In this document: positions 44,138 to 55,655 of the stretch, in pieces
How the letters are laid out: each line of letters starts with the position of its first letter
Numbering within the stretch: the stretch's first letter is position 1
Assembly (NCBI RefSeq): GCF_011386835.1
Contig: NC_088791.1
Location: 13,950,998 to 14,014,997, forward strand
DNA length: 64,000 bases
Direction: 5' to 3'
DNA from: Chrysemys picta bellii
Taxonomy: Eukaryota > Chordata > Testudines > Emydidae
The notes under the pieces: generated by a model
What the model was told of the DNA's origin: nothing
Database searches by the model: none
Seen by the model: only the letters and a program-made list of their open reading frames with translations
Position numbers and translations under genes: made by a program

Positions 44138-44859
44138 TAAGTTTGAGAACACCAAATCTTCCACAGAGGTGTGGCAAGTGAGAAGAGCCGTGGGTTGGCT
44201 CAAGGAGGGAAATAAGCTGTGCCTTGTGGAGAGGAATATCACAATTAAATCCACCTGAGAGCAAGAGATGATATGTAACTCCCAGAATCAAAATCATCCC
44301 TCATTCTGGCCCTTACTGCTCAATACCATTCGGTATAAATGTGCGTCCCTTAATCTTAAATCATGTCCTTTTAAAGTCAAACCCCAAACTCCAGACGTAC
44401 TTTGCTCACTTAGTCTGATAGAGGCCATATCACACACTACAGTCTCATCCTTAATAAGCCTGGAGGTTTCATTTTTCACTAATGTTCTGGGGAGTTGCAG
44501 GGCTGAGAGCTGAAATTCACCAGCAACAAACACACAAGCTCTGCGGTGCCCGTTTTTATTTCAGCTCTTTCCATAAAATGCTGGAAATGTTCTAAACACA
44601 AAAGACAGAGAATCAGTGTCGTTCTGAAATGAGAACCATTGTCAGCACACAAATTCCTAACAGTCCTGCAAATGTGCACTTCCCTCTACTCCTGTGAAAA
44701 AGCCCATGGACATCAAATTAACCCATGTGAGTAAAACTCTGAACGGGCACAAGCGTTTGCAGAATCAGTGCTAGTTTATTTTGTGAAAAGGTACATTAAA
44801 TTTAGAATATATTTTCCCCTCTCTGTTTATTTTAAATCTGTTTCTCTTAAGTACTTATG
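44138..44859. other. Non-coding stretch, ancient repeat trace
   Basis: ACCCATGTGAGTAAAACTCT (44724) belongs to the ancient dispersed text. No gene. Confidence 0.45.
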
Positions 44860-45065
44860 ATGCCCCTATTACTGCAGTATCTAAACACCTCCCGGCACCC
44901 TTGTGAGGTACAGAGCTACTGTTACCCCCCTTTTACAGATGGGGATCGAGATCAAGCAACTTGACGAAGGTCATGCAAGAAGTCTGTGGCAGAGCACAGA
45001 TTTGAAACCAGGTCTTCCAACTTCTAGGCTAGAGCCTTAACTGCCAGACCATCTTCCCTCTCTGT
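44860..45065 (-). mobile_element. MIR-like SINE, reverse
   Basis: CACCCTTGTGAGGTACAGAG, CTTTTACAGATGGGGATCGA, GTCATGCAAGAAGTCTGTGG and CTTAACTGCCAGACCATCTT give the reverse MIR order. Inert. Confidence 0.85.
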
Positions 45066-45118
45066 CCATGACCATTATTATTACATTCCTATAACAATGA
45101 TGACTCTGCTCTTTTCAG

Positions 45119-45213
45119 CTTATGCTCTAATACATTTGTTAGTCTCTAAGGTGCCACAAGTACTCCTGTTCTTCTTTTTGCGGATACGGACTAACACGGC
45201 TGCTACTCTGAAA
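45119..45213 (+). mobile_element. Short PLE 3' end with 8-bp TSD
   Basis: The 95 bp run from CTTATGCTCTAATACATTTG to CGGCTGCTACTCTGAAA, complete at the 3' end. CTTTTCAG flanks it at 45111-45118 and 45214-45221. It is a severely 5'-truncated copy. Confidence 0.93.
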
Positions 45214-45221
45214 CTTTTCAG

Positions 45222-46144
45222 ACAATGACTAATGTAAATATCAATGGTGACTGGCAGCTAGATACTACAATGATAGGTCGGTAGATTAAATAGATGTGCT
45301 ATCCTGAGGCCACTAGACACAGCCAGTATTGCAGTAGCATTTAGATCAACGCTCTTATTTCTTCCCCCTAGTCCTGCAATGTCCTTTCTACTGACACATA
45401 AACTAGCGTTTGATGATAGTATTATTTACATTTTTAATTACTTTGTGTCTACTGGGTATTTACTTTGAACACAAGTGGCAAGCTGTTTGGGAGCTAGTGT
45501 TTCTGCAGCGCAGCTAATTAATTGATGAGAAATAAGTAAATAAAGAGTCTAGCAAAAGCAAAGGGAAAGAATACAGCCTGTCTGTTTCCTTTCATTTTCA
45601 TGCTGTCACTCAGTCCTTGCCCTACTCCAGGCTCCCTGCTAATTTTTTTTTAAATGTTATCATTCACCTTTTTAATTGAAACAAGGTTGCAATCTGGCTG
45701 CAAAACTTTCCCCAAGCAACAATACATTATGTTAATAGCAGCCGTTGCAGATCCACCATCCTTGCGTTGCCTTTCTTTGCGGCCATGCCCATGTCCTTAC
45801 ATGTCAGGTCCGGAAATTCTCAACATGTGTTGTGCTTTGAACTCTAAGTCTGAGCACCGGGGGTCAGGAGCTGTTGTAAACTCAGGGAGGGCATCGGGAT
45901 GAGAAAAGTAGCATTGATTTTTATGGAGGTTATAAGGATTCCAGTAGGGGGAAAGTCATGTATTTTTTTCTCTTATAAATTGTTTTAACTGGCAGAGAAT
46001 AAATATGAAACTACCTTTTAATAAAGTGCAACCATAAGGGCAAGGTCATCTAGTGCTGCCCCCACAACTGGGGCTAGCTTTTCAAAAACTCTCACCCCCC
46101 AGAAGCTTCCATTGAGTGATTCCAGCCACTTTCATTTAAATGCC
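45222..46144. other. Non-coding stretch, nothing recognised
   Basis: No gene is supported. 46060-46140 holds weak ancient repeat text (GCTTTTCAAAAACTCTCACC). Confidence 0.45.
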
Positions 46145-46147
46145 TAA

Positions 46148-46423
46148 GGCTTTGTCTTGACTTCCAGTGTGTACAGTCAGATCCTGATGGCTTATGATCA
46201 GCCTAGCTTGTTTCTGAAACTCTAGTCAAGGCAAGGCAAGCTCTACCTTAGCAGCTGCTAAGTGGGTAGAGTTAAAACCTTGCCCCCCCTCTTGACCTGC
46301 TTAGCACGCGTTACAGCACAACATGCCTTGTCTTGACTGACGTTTTAGAAGGTGTTAGGTACTTCAGGCTTGTTAACATGATCTGATAATATCAAACTTT
46401 GACATCCCAGTAAAGGCAAGGCC
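46148..46423. mobile_element. Harbinger-like MITE of a distinct family (276 bp)
   Basis: TIRs GGCTTTGTCTTGACTT and, reverse-complemented, GGCCTTGCCTTTACTG lie inside TAA target duplications (46145-46147 and 46424-46426). Internal GTCAAGGCAAGGC and CCTTGTCTTGACTGAC show subterminal repeats. There is no ORF. The TWA target suggests PIF/Harbinger, but the termini differ from the GTCTACA family. Confidence 0.78.
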
Positions 46424-46933
46424 TAATTAGGAGCTGAACTCGATTGTCAATCTGGTCCAGATCAGAAGGGTAGTGTTCTTGTACCCATTTTGTGAAGGTG
46501 GAAATGATTATACAAAAGGCGGGCCAGTGCACTAGAGAATCAGGCCTAGTGTGGGCGGCCCTTCTGTGTAGCCTGCAGCAGCCCTGAAAACAAAATGACT
46601 GCTGTCTCTGAACAGGTCAAATGTGAAGGAGAAGTAGACAGAAACCAGAAGCAATGCAATGACACACCTACATATGCCACTGCAGCTTTTGCCACCAGTA
46701 CATCAAGTGTGGCATAAGAGAGTTGAATATAATTATGGCAGGCCTTAGCCCTGAATGAGGAAATGAGCTACTTGAAGTTAGTTCTGACAGTGGTGTTAAC
46801 CTCCTCAAAATCAGAAGAGAAAGGAGAGGGTGGGGCCATGACTACTTCCTCACCCCACCCCTCAGGCCAGCTATTGGAGCACGGAGAGCGTGAAGGGAGT
46901 GACCTATTTCAAAGCATGCACCAGGCTCCTTTA

Positions 46934-47193
46934 GGGTATGTCTACACTGCAATTAGACACCCGCGACTGACATAACTTGGGCTAAGGGGCTGTTTAATAT
47001 CAGTGTAGACCATGTAGCTCAGGCTGCAGTCTGAGTTTTGGGACCCTCCCACCTTGCAGGGTCTGAGAGCTCGGGTTCCAGCCCAAGGCTGAACATCTAC
47101 ATGGCAATTAAACAGCCCCTTAGCCCGAGCCCTGAGAGCCCGAGTCAGCTGGCAAGGGAGCTGCAAGGTTTTCATCGCAGTGTAGACATATCC
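46934..47193. mobile_element. Harbinger MITE (260 bp) with TTA TSD
   Basis: TIRs GGGTATGTCTACACTGC and, reverse-complemented, GGATATGTCTACACTGC are enclosed by TTA (46931-46933 and 47194-47196). The first 15 bases match the right TIR of the autonomous Harbinger. The body is partly an inverted repeat (GGCTAAGGGGCTGTTTAAT against ATTAAACAGCCCCTTAGCC). No coding. Confidence 0.92.
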
Positions 47194-47373
47194 TTAGCGG
47201 CATCGTGTTTGCATCAGGCACTATGCTTCCAAGAGCTCTCACTGTGGCAGTGCATCCCTTATCTGGAGCTGTGACTGCCCTATATATCTCAGAGGAGTGG
47301 CTACTTTAAGGAGCTGGTAATGAGCTTATTATGATTACAGGTCTAGCCAGTGGGAATAAATTTAGAGCTTCTG

Positions 47374-48043
47374 CAGGGCTGGATTAAGGCACAGGCACTG
47401 TACATCCATGCTTAGGGACCCAGCCCTTGGACTTGTGTGATTATCAAAATTGGGGCTTTCATTTAACAAACAAACAAAAAAGCAAAAAAGCAACTTTCTA
47501 ACATTCATGATTGTGAAGAGAAATTGAAAATGTGACCCAAGTGTGACGCACTGACATCTGCCTGAGTCTGCAGAGAGCCTGAAACAATAGCCCCAAGAGG
47601 AGGGGACTGCCCCATGCATCTCAAAGGGATGTTAACCCCAAAGACCACTGCTGTAGGGGCCCCCCATCAGCCCTTCCCCAGCAGAGGACTCTGTGTGTGG
47701 CAGGAGGAGAAGAGCACAGCAGACTTGGCCCACCTCTCCACACTGGCTGCTGGGGTGCCTACCTGCTTTGGCCCCTGCTTCTCTGGGATGGAGGAGAAGG
47801 GGACCTTGTTGCTCCCTATGCAGCTCCTTCAGAGAGAGGACTCCTGGTGCCACTCCTGAGAGGGAGACAGAGGAGCCACATTGCTGTGCCTGCCTCTGTT
47901 GGAGTGGAATCACCTGCTACCCTCCCTCTGAAGGGGGAGAAGGGACAAGGCAGTGGTGTCGGGGTGGGGCTTTGGGAGTTAAACCATGGTGGGCACCAAA
48001 GCAGGATGTGCCCAGGGCCTCAGATTACCTTAATCCACCTCTG
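47374..48043. mobile_element. Non-autonomous hAT-like element (670 bp)
   Basis: It begins CAGGGCTGGATTAAGGCA and ends, reverse-complemented, CAGAGGTGGATTAAGGTA, TIRs of about 17 bp. No matching 8-bp flank was found, so an old insertion is likely. Several overlapping ORFs of 80-130 codons lie inside, but they show no domain and overlap in all frames, so I do not call them genes. Confidence 0.7.
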
Positions 48044-48771
48044 TTACAAAAATAAGCACAACAATTCACGTCAAAAGAGAATGAGCACCTAAGGCACCTG
48101 AAAATAGAGGTACCACTGTTTAGTGGCTATCCTGGAAGATTTGAACCTTAACTATTTTTCTACCATTTCCTCTCCTTTCACCACGTTCACTTAATTTCGC
48201 AGAGGAGCTGTGAGATTTAATGAATGAATAATTGGAAAGAGCTTTGAGATTCTCAGGTGAAAGGCACTATATGCTATAAGTGCAAAGTATAGCTACCATG
48301 TAATACTGCCATTTGAATTCTCAGATTATACTTGCTTTCCTTTAAAATCAAGTAACATTAGATTATTTAAATCAAAACTAAAAGAACTTCTCAGTTCGGC
48401 TAATTTTCTTCATGCATAATGCATGAATAAACATTCATGTGCAAACTGATAATATTTTTTTAGCAAGCCGCATGGAGACTTTACTTAAGCAAATACAATA
48501 CTGCAACATTTTCTGCCACACAATTGCTGATGCTGCACAGTTGCTGATCCTGCAAAACATTCATGCTCATGCGCAATTTCTTCCAATGAGTAGTACCATG
48601 AGTAAAGTTTCATGCATGCGTGTTTGCAGGATTGACTCCTAAATGTATAGCATCCCTCTATTTCAGAGAAAAATCTATAAATATATATATATATATTGGT
48701 TTCAGCAGGAGATCCCTATGAATTGGCAGCACAACAAAATCTCAACTTGGATGCGCTCCAAAACTCTCAAT
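48044..48771. other. Non-coding stretch, short (AT)n and ancient repeat trace
   Basis: A short (AT)n of about 20 bp lies near 48677-48696. GTAGTACCATGAGTAAAGTT (48591) and GTGTTTGCAGGATTGAC (48620) are ancient dispersed text. No gene. Confidence 0.5.
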
Positions 48772-49021
48772 GAATTGTCTACATGCAAAATTGCTTTAGT
48801 TGAATTAAAGGTGTGATTTTAAACCAATGTGGCAAAAGGCTGTGTGGATGCGCTTAATTTTTTTTTTTAATCAGTTTTATTTCATCTTAAACCGATTAGG
48901 AACAGGTTTCAGCTATACTGAAATGAGTCGCTCAGAAACCAAAATAAGTGTCCGTACAGGGGCTTGTACTAGCTAACTAAACCAGTTGAATGAACTAATG
49001 AAAGTTTGTGTGTAGACAAAG
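48772..49021. mobile_element. GTCTACA-type MITE (about 250 bp)
   Basis: ATTGTCTACATGCAAAATTG at the left and TTTGTGTGTAGACAAAG at the right are inverted termini. Subterminal TTTAAACCAATGTGG and AACTAAACCAGTTGAA recall the family's ends. TSD not clear. Confidence 0.7.
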
Positions 49022-50087
49022 ACCAATTTAGTAAAGTAAATAGACCTCTGCCAATTCTATCTTTAAATTTAAGTAAGGTTCAATTTTGCATATATAAAAT
49101 GTGACTCCAGAGTTGAGCAGATAACGTACTTAAAATATGTATAATTCTGAAACTTTTAAATTCCACCAGTTGCTGCAAGGGATGTGCAGGCTTATTGGGT
49201 GACTGATCAAAAGTGTTTTGTTTTGTTTTTTCAAACAAGAAGTTTCAAAGTGGAAAAATAGTCTTTTATCCAAAATGAAAAACTTTCTTAAAAACAGCTG
49301 ACTTTTTAAAAATCTTTAACTTCTCAAAACCCTTTTTTGTCAAAATGATTATTGAAATCCTTTGTTTCCCAAACCTAGATTTATGATAAACTATCTACTG
49401 AAAACTTCTTGTTTTTGGTAAAAGAAAATTTTCTATAATAGTTTTGAAAAAAAAGGCAGAGGAAAAATGTAGACAAAACAAAAAGTGGTTCTGTTTCTAA
49501 CCTTGCAAAACAGAGACAGCTTCAACATTTCAAGAATTTTGTGATTTCCACTCCTCTTGCCCCCATTTTTCAACCACCTGTAATTAATACCATTGAATAA
49601 CTATGAGTTCCTGGTGAGGTTCCTTTCCTGCAGGAGAGAAGGAATGTTCAGGTTCTGGAACCCTAACCAGTTTTCTGATTGCAGAATATACATGAGCGGA
49701 TTGTAATTTCCTTGAATTTACTGAAATTTATTGAGCAATTTGAAATAATTCAATCCATTTCTTTGTAATTTCTTTTCTCCTATTGATACTCAGCAAAACA
49801 AGGGTTTGACACACAGGAGTACTGGTGAGAGACTGACCTTTATTTCTTGGTCTGGGTCACCTGACTTTGCTCAGGGTGATAAAGGTCACATGACATAGGT
49901 CAGTATCCACTGCCTCTAATAGTTACTATTACACTCCATAGTGGTAACACGAGATACTTTGGTTAGTTGTGGTTGGTCACATGGTATTATTTTTGATCCC
50001 TTATTGGACAAGATTAACTACTGCAATCAAGAAGAGGCTTTGAAGTCTCATCTGGGGAGTTAAATCCTTAAAGGAGAGGTCATAGTT
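49022..50087. other. Non-coding stretch, nothing recognised
   Basis: A/T-rich text without supported gene or repeat. Confidence 0.45.
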
Positions 50088-50345
50088 TAGTAAGAAGCAG
50101 CAGTGAGCTGATAAACAGGATTAGGGACTTTTAGAGAATGTTAAACCTTTTACCTTTTCAGCCCACACAGGTGTTGCCTGAGGCATCATTCCTAGGAAAA
50201 TTAGGGCTACTGTGAAATTTATTGGCTGAATGCAGCATTTACATTACATTTCCTCTCACTTTCGCATGAAGTAGTTGCATGTGTGTGCACACTCCTGGCT
50301 GCAAAGTGTGTGGTCTGAATGTTTTGTGGCTCATTTTGGGCTGGA
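50088..50345 (+). repeat. Dispersed repeat, copy 1 (unnamed family)
   Basis: The stretch aligns by eye with 60262-60490 in the same orientation. Anchors are TTTTAGA...TT.TA.ACCTTT, GGCTACTGT, and CTGGCTGCAAAGTGTGTG against CTAGTTGCAAAGGGTGTA, ending TTTTCTGGCTCATTT-like text. I do not recognise the family. Confidence 0.55.
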
Positions 50346-50966
50346 TCCTCTACTATGCTGAGTATCTCCCATGAGCTATTTCTTGTTTCCTTCCACCATA
50401 GTCACAGGTTTTTCAATTGTTGGCCACATGAACAGCCCTGGCAAGATCTTCCATGGTGCTCAGTTCCTCTAGGAGCCAGCAGGCCAACAGCTGTTCCATG
50501 TTTTGTGTGTCACTGCAGTCACATGTCTGGGTAATTAGAAGATCCCACTTCTGCATATTGACTTTTCACCCGCCACCTCTTGTTCAGAGGTGATTTAAAC
50601 ATCCCCAGGTCTTCTCTGGGCCTGCGGGAAGGAGTTCAGTAGTGTCTAGGTGTGTTTTGAACAACTTGTCGAGTATTTTGAGCCACGTGAGCCACATTTC
50701 CAGCCGTGTAGCCATCGGTGAGTCCTTTCAACTCACTACTACAGTCCTTTCAATTCACATTGTATGCTTAGTACTTTGCAAGAGGTGCACAGTGATTTGT
50801 AAGACTGTCTGCTCGGGCTCTTAGAAGAGCTTTTGGGAATACTGCCTCCCCCTGCTATTTATTAAGCGCTACCTGTCCCATACTCAATATGTTAAGCAAT
50901 GTTGCCTATTACTGTTCTGTAATTTTCTTTCATCAACAACCACTGTAATTGGTAGAATGTAACAGT
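50346..50966. other. Non-coding stretch, nothing recognised
   Basis: No gene is supported. Confidence 0.4.
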
Positions 50967-51274
50967 GGGTATGTCTACATTTTGAGCTGGAGGTGAGATT
51001 CCCAGCTGGAGGAGACATACCCACTCTAGCTCTGATCAAGTTAGCATGCTAAAAATAGAAGTGTAGCCGTGTCAACATGAGCAGTGGGATGGGCTAGCCA
51101 CCCGGGGTACAATCTCATCCAAGGTGCGAGGTATGTGCTTCGGGCAGTTAGCCCCTCCTGCTGCTCTCACCCTGGTGCCTGCACTCCTATATTTACTGTA
51201 TATCAATCAGAGCTAGCAAAGGAATGTCTCCTTGAGCTGAAAATTACACCTTCCAGCTCTAGTGCAGACATACC
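50967..51274. mobile_element. Harbinger MITE, GGGTATGTCTACA family
   Basis: GGGTATGTCTACATTTTGAG starts it and GTGCAGACATACC ends it. Internal TTAGCATGCTAAAAATAGAA links it to 33698-33979. Flanks AGT and TGT do not match, so the TSD has decayed. The 127-codon ORF from 51084 crosses the right end and is chance. Confidence 0.78.
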
Positions 51275-53479
51275 TGTGGGTGCAGTCCTGGTTGTGAAAG
51301 GTGTAGCTAGATCCTTGCTTGACTTATTTAATTTTCGCTGGGCCTGGATTCTGACAAGGGCTTTTCAAAACTCTGTCCCTCTGCTGTGTCAAGCATCTCA
51401 CAGAAAACCCGCCACTTCAAGTGTGAACACCGGAGCACTGCATGAGCTCAAAATGCACTTTGCATGAACATTGTGGGGCCTAAGACTCCATCACGTGAAT
51501 CTCTGCAGAAAGAGCACACCAAAGGGGTGTGGACAAGGTCAAAGAGAAGTTGCTAGGCTTCAGTATAGAACATCTGTGGCACTATTTGTCCAGTCCTGTG
51601 ACAGAGCAGAGCCAAAGATCAGAAATTGTAAGATGCTTATAGACCATGAGTCCCTAGAAAACATTTGTGACTTTGAAAACAACCTGGCTTTTTCAAATGA
51701 TAGCTCTGGATTCTGAGACTAACAGCAGCTAGAGGAATGCTACAAGATCGTTAAAACATGTTATACATCAATGCAGTATCACATGTTTCAGCCCTGATTT
51801 TAGTCCTGCATTTATCCTGACTTCATTCAATGCCTAAAATAACAATGCAAATAGTAAAGGCAAAAAGTCAATGGGAGATTTGCCTTAGCAAAAACTGAGC
51901 CGTAAGACTGAGCATTTGACCCTATGGTGGACAGTCTTGTCATTTTACTTCTAACATGCAAGTGTGATGCAGAGAAAGGTGACACCAAAAATAATTTCCT
52001 TTTCTAAAATTACCAGTCTGTAAAGCTACAGTAGCGGTTCCTGAAACAACACAATTCAGGGAGGGTCGTGCTACTTCAAAGACTGATTGTGTTATTCTTA
52101 TTGGTTCCTTGCAAGTATTTCAAGACACATGAACCTTTTTAACAGTAGAATGACATGCAGCTTTGAAATAATAACTGGGGGAAGAGGGTAAACTGAGCCA
52201 TATTTATTCAAGCATTCCAGGTGCCCTCTGCAATTGGTGACCAAGTCAAGTTATGAGAAACAATAGAGTCCCAGGGGCCTGCCGCCAAAAAGATCCACAG
52301 ACACTAAATGCATTAAGACATTAATGTCTACTTTGGGATCAGTTCTCAACTTAACAGGTTAACCTCTAGCCCACGAGGGAATAAGCGGCAAGCAAGATTT
52401 AGCCAAAGCTTGTACTCAGACAGTAATTGATAGCTGGAGCCCACCCATCTGATACATTTTTTGATGGAGATAATTTTCCTCTCATAAGGGAACTATCTGT
52501 AGGAATAATTTAAGTTGACGTCTCAACGCTAAATCAAAAAGCTGCAATCTGACAGAGGTACTGCTAGATGATCTTAGCCACTCCAGCAAAAAATGGGAAA
52601 AACTTGGTTTACTCTTTTGGCCATTATTTCAGAAGGAAAATTGTGTTTGTTTTAATCAATGAAGTCTTCCTTTCTACTGGAATAGTGAGGACTGTGCTTG
52701 GTTTTCGAGTTTCTGGCCAGGGAATGCTGGTTTTCAGTAAGGCTATGAGAAATTATCTCTTTTTTGGGGGCAAATGTTCATGAAATAATAGATGCAATTT
52801 GATTGCCCATATAAAAATTCACTTTCTGGGACATTTTGACAAGTGGGTGGTCATTGCAGTGAAGTGTGGGAAATGTTACGAGTTTCGATAGTCAAATTGA
52901 TCTTTGTCTAAATTAAATTTAGCAATTAAAATTTCACTTGCAAATAAGACCATTCTCAAGTGAAAATAATTGGTCCTTTTTTGAAAGAGAGAAAACCTGC
53001 AAAATTTTGGTCCCCCCCCCCCCAACATTGAATGGATCTCACAAAATTAAAAAGAAATGTGAAAAATGTCAGGGTGCATCGACTACATTGCAATTTTTCT
53101 ACACAGCCCCTCACTTTCAGTCACATATAATGCCCAGACCTTTGGGAATACCCATATGCATAAATATACTTGCATGCAATAGTGTTTGCAGGATCAGGGC
53201 TTAAGGTTGAATATCAGCCCATCTGCTGTACCAGCAGCACACAGAGCATTTCCCGTCTGTCTTGTCACTCAGCATCTTTATTTCCAAAGTGTACCACGTA
53301 CTTTCATTCAGTTCTGCTATAAAGGAGGGGTGCATCCATTTATGCCTGTGACATAGCTGTAATCCAAAACACATTTTACCAACTAAAGGAGGTTATTTCT
53401 CTGCTGAGTACATCCCTTTGTGTCAGGATTTTACAGATTAGGGTCACCAAAGCCCATTGAGGCTAAGACCCTATTGAGC
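51275..53479. other. Non-coding stretch, ancient repeat traces
   Basis: AAAAGTCAATGGGAGATTTGCC (51863, shown in part) and GTTTGCAGGATCAGGGC (53186) belong to the old dispersed text. A C-run lies at 53013-53023. No gene or young element in 2.2 kb. Confidence 0.45.
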
Positions 53480-54318
53480 CAAAACCTATTGAGGATTGGG
53501 CCAAAAGAAATCTGATGAGGTTCAACAAGGACAAGTGCAGAGTCCTGCACTTAGGACAGAAGAATCCCATGCACTGCTACAGACTAGGGACCAAGTGGCT
53601 AGGCAGCAGTTCTGCAGAAAAGGATCTAGGGGTTACAGTGGACAAGAAGCTGGATATGAGTCGACAGTGTGCCCTTGTTGCCAAGAAGGCTAATGGCATT
53701 TTGGGTTGTATAAGTAGGGACATTTCCAGCAGATCGAGGGACATGATCATTCCCCTCTATTCGACATTGGTGAAGCCTCATCTGGAGAACTGTGTCCAGT
53801 TTTGGGCTCCACACTACAAGAACGATGCGGAAAAATTGGAAAGAGTCCAGCGGAGGGCAACAAAAATGATTAGGGGGCTGAAGCACATGACTTATGAGGA
53901 GAGGCTGAGGGAACTGGGATTGTTTAGTCTGCAGAAGAGAAGAATGAGGGGAGATTTGATAGCTGCTTTCAACTACCTGAAAGGGGGTTCCAAAGAGGAT
54001 GGATCTAGACTGTTCTCAGTGGTAGCAGATGACAGAACAAGGAGCAACGGTCTCAAGTTGTAGTGGTCTCAAGTTAGGTTGGATATTAGGAAAATCTTTT
54101 TCACTAGGAGGGTGGTGAAGCACTGGAATGGGTTACCTAGGGAGGTGGTGGAATCTCTTTCCTTAAGAGGTTTTTAAGGTCAGGCTTGACAAAGCCCTGG
54201 CTGGGATGATTTAGTTGGAGATTGGTCCTGCTTTGAGCGGGGGTTTGGACTAGATGACCTCCTGAGGTCCCTTTCAACCCTTATATTCTATGATTCATAG
54301 AATTCTATGATTCTATGA
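53480..54318 (+). mobile_element. CR1 LINE 3' end, young-looking
   Basis: A 182-codon open stretch (53515-54063) holds the ORF2 end: [18 protein letters not shown], then [19 protein letters not shown], then [17 protein letters not shown]. The [11 protein letters not shown] region and the 3' end with repeated TTCTATGATTC words follow. It has a duplication of GGTCTCAAGTT near 54048-54075. It is 5' truncated, so it has no reverse-transcriptase core. Confidence 0.93.
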
Positions 54319-55641
54319 AGCTAATGGAAAGAGACTCCCAATTACTTCAATGGGTTTTGGATCAAGCCCTCAATCTTTAAATGTTGACACTTAAATTAAC
54401 ACTTACAAATCGCTTTGCACACGTATAACATAGACAATTGTGAACAAGCATGTGTTTGCATGTTCAGTTGCCAGGATTTTACATGTCGAATGGATGCATT
54501 GGGGCAATTTAAGGACGGGGCAAATTAGGTGCCTGAAAACGACATATCCCTTTATCCCTGTGTAAGAATGCTACTGATGCCTGGCTCAAATGACTCCCTC
54601 CTACCCCTGGCCAGCATAGCCCCTGAAGGAGTGGTGCCTCCAGAAGTTTCCCCTCCCACAGCTACCCCAACAGTATTCCCTAATGGGGTCTCCACAGAAT
54701 CTCAATGTGTGTTTAGTTGAGCCCTCCCCATGATGTTGTTTTGTTTTATTTTGAGGGGGGAATGTAAAGGGAAGCCTGAAAGAGCTCAGCCTGCCACCTA
54801 CTCCCAACCACCTCTGACTCAGCTGAGCAGGATGGCCGTGGAAAGGGGTTTCCACAAGGTGAGGGAGTAGGGGCAGGCATGTTGCACATTATCCTACCCC
54901 TAGGCACCAGCTGTAACTCCACCAGCATGTAGATGGAACAAGGAAGGAGACTTGACTCTGTCTCCTTGCACAGCTGAGCTGCCACGGAGGAAGAAGTAAT
55001 CTGTTCTAGGTAAAGGGCTGGCACAAGTTAATTCCCATCTGGACTAAGGCGCGTTGAATTATTTTAGATGGAACATATGGGCTAAGGGTTAATATAACCC
55101 AGTCACTGTCCAACACTGAACAGTGTTAAACAAGGCCCGGCGTTTGGCATACCAATACTTCAGCCTGCTTAATACCATAGCAAACACACCATCAAAAATC
55201 CTTTTAACCTTTTATTAAAGATAAAGAAAAAAAAGGAAAAACCGTTAAAGCACTTGAACTGTGGAGTATTAAATAAGGCTTTCATTTTAACAACGTTTCT
55301 TGTCCCCTTTCCTTTTAGTTGGAGAGACCTTTTAGAGGGAAAAGCCTGTTGTCAGACTGTCTCTTAAATGGAACATGGTAATAACTGTCCTGTTTTTGAA
55401 AAGAGAAGACATTAGTTGAGATGGGCTGGAGCCCTTGTTGTTGCTGCCGCTGTTAAAGACCAATCCCATTTCGTCTCAGGTGGTGTTTGAGATTCAGCAG
55501 GAGCTGCTAAAGGTGGCAATGTCATCTGTATCCCTCTCTCTGGCCTGGTCTGGGCACGACATCCCTCAGAATTAGAACGAAGAAGGTGTGGGGTCCCAGG
55601 AAATGGTGGGGATGGCAGCCATGATGGTGATGCTTGTTCCA
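54319..55641. other. Non-coding stretch, nothing recognised
   Basis: No gene is supported, apart from AATTACTTCAATGGGTTTTGG (54339, in part), ancient dispersed text. Confidence 0.45.
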
Positions 55642-55655
55642 GTAGCCTCCCTCTA

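Noticed and set aside
47632..48092. Overlapping ORFs of 93-131 codons
   Set aside because: They occur in three frames and on both strands within a hAT-like element, with no recognisable domain.
51084..51467. 127-codon ORF
   Set aside because: It spans the end of a MITE and unrelated flank; no domain.
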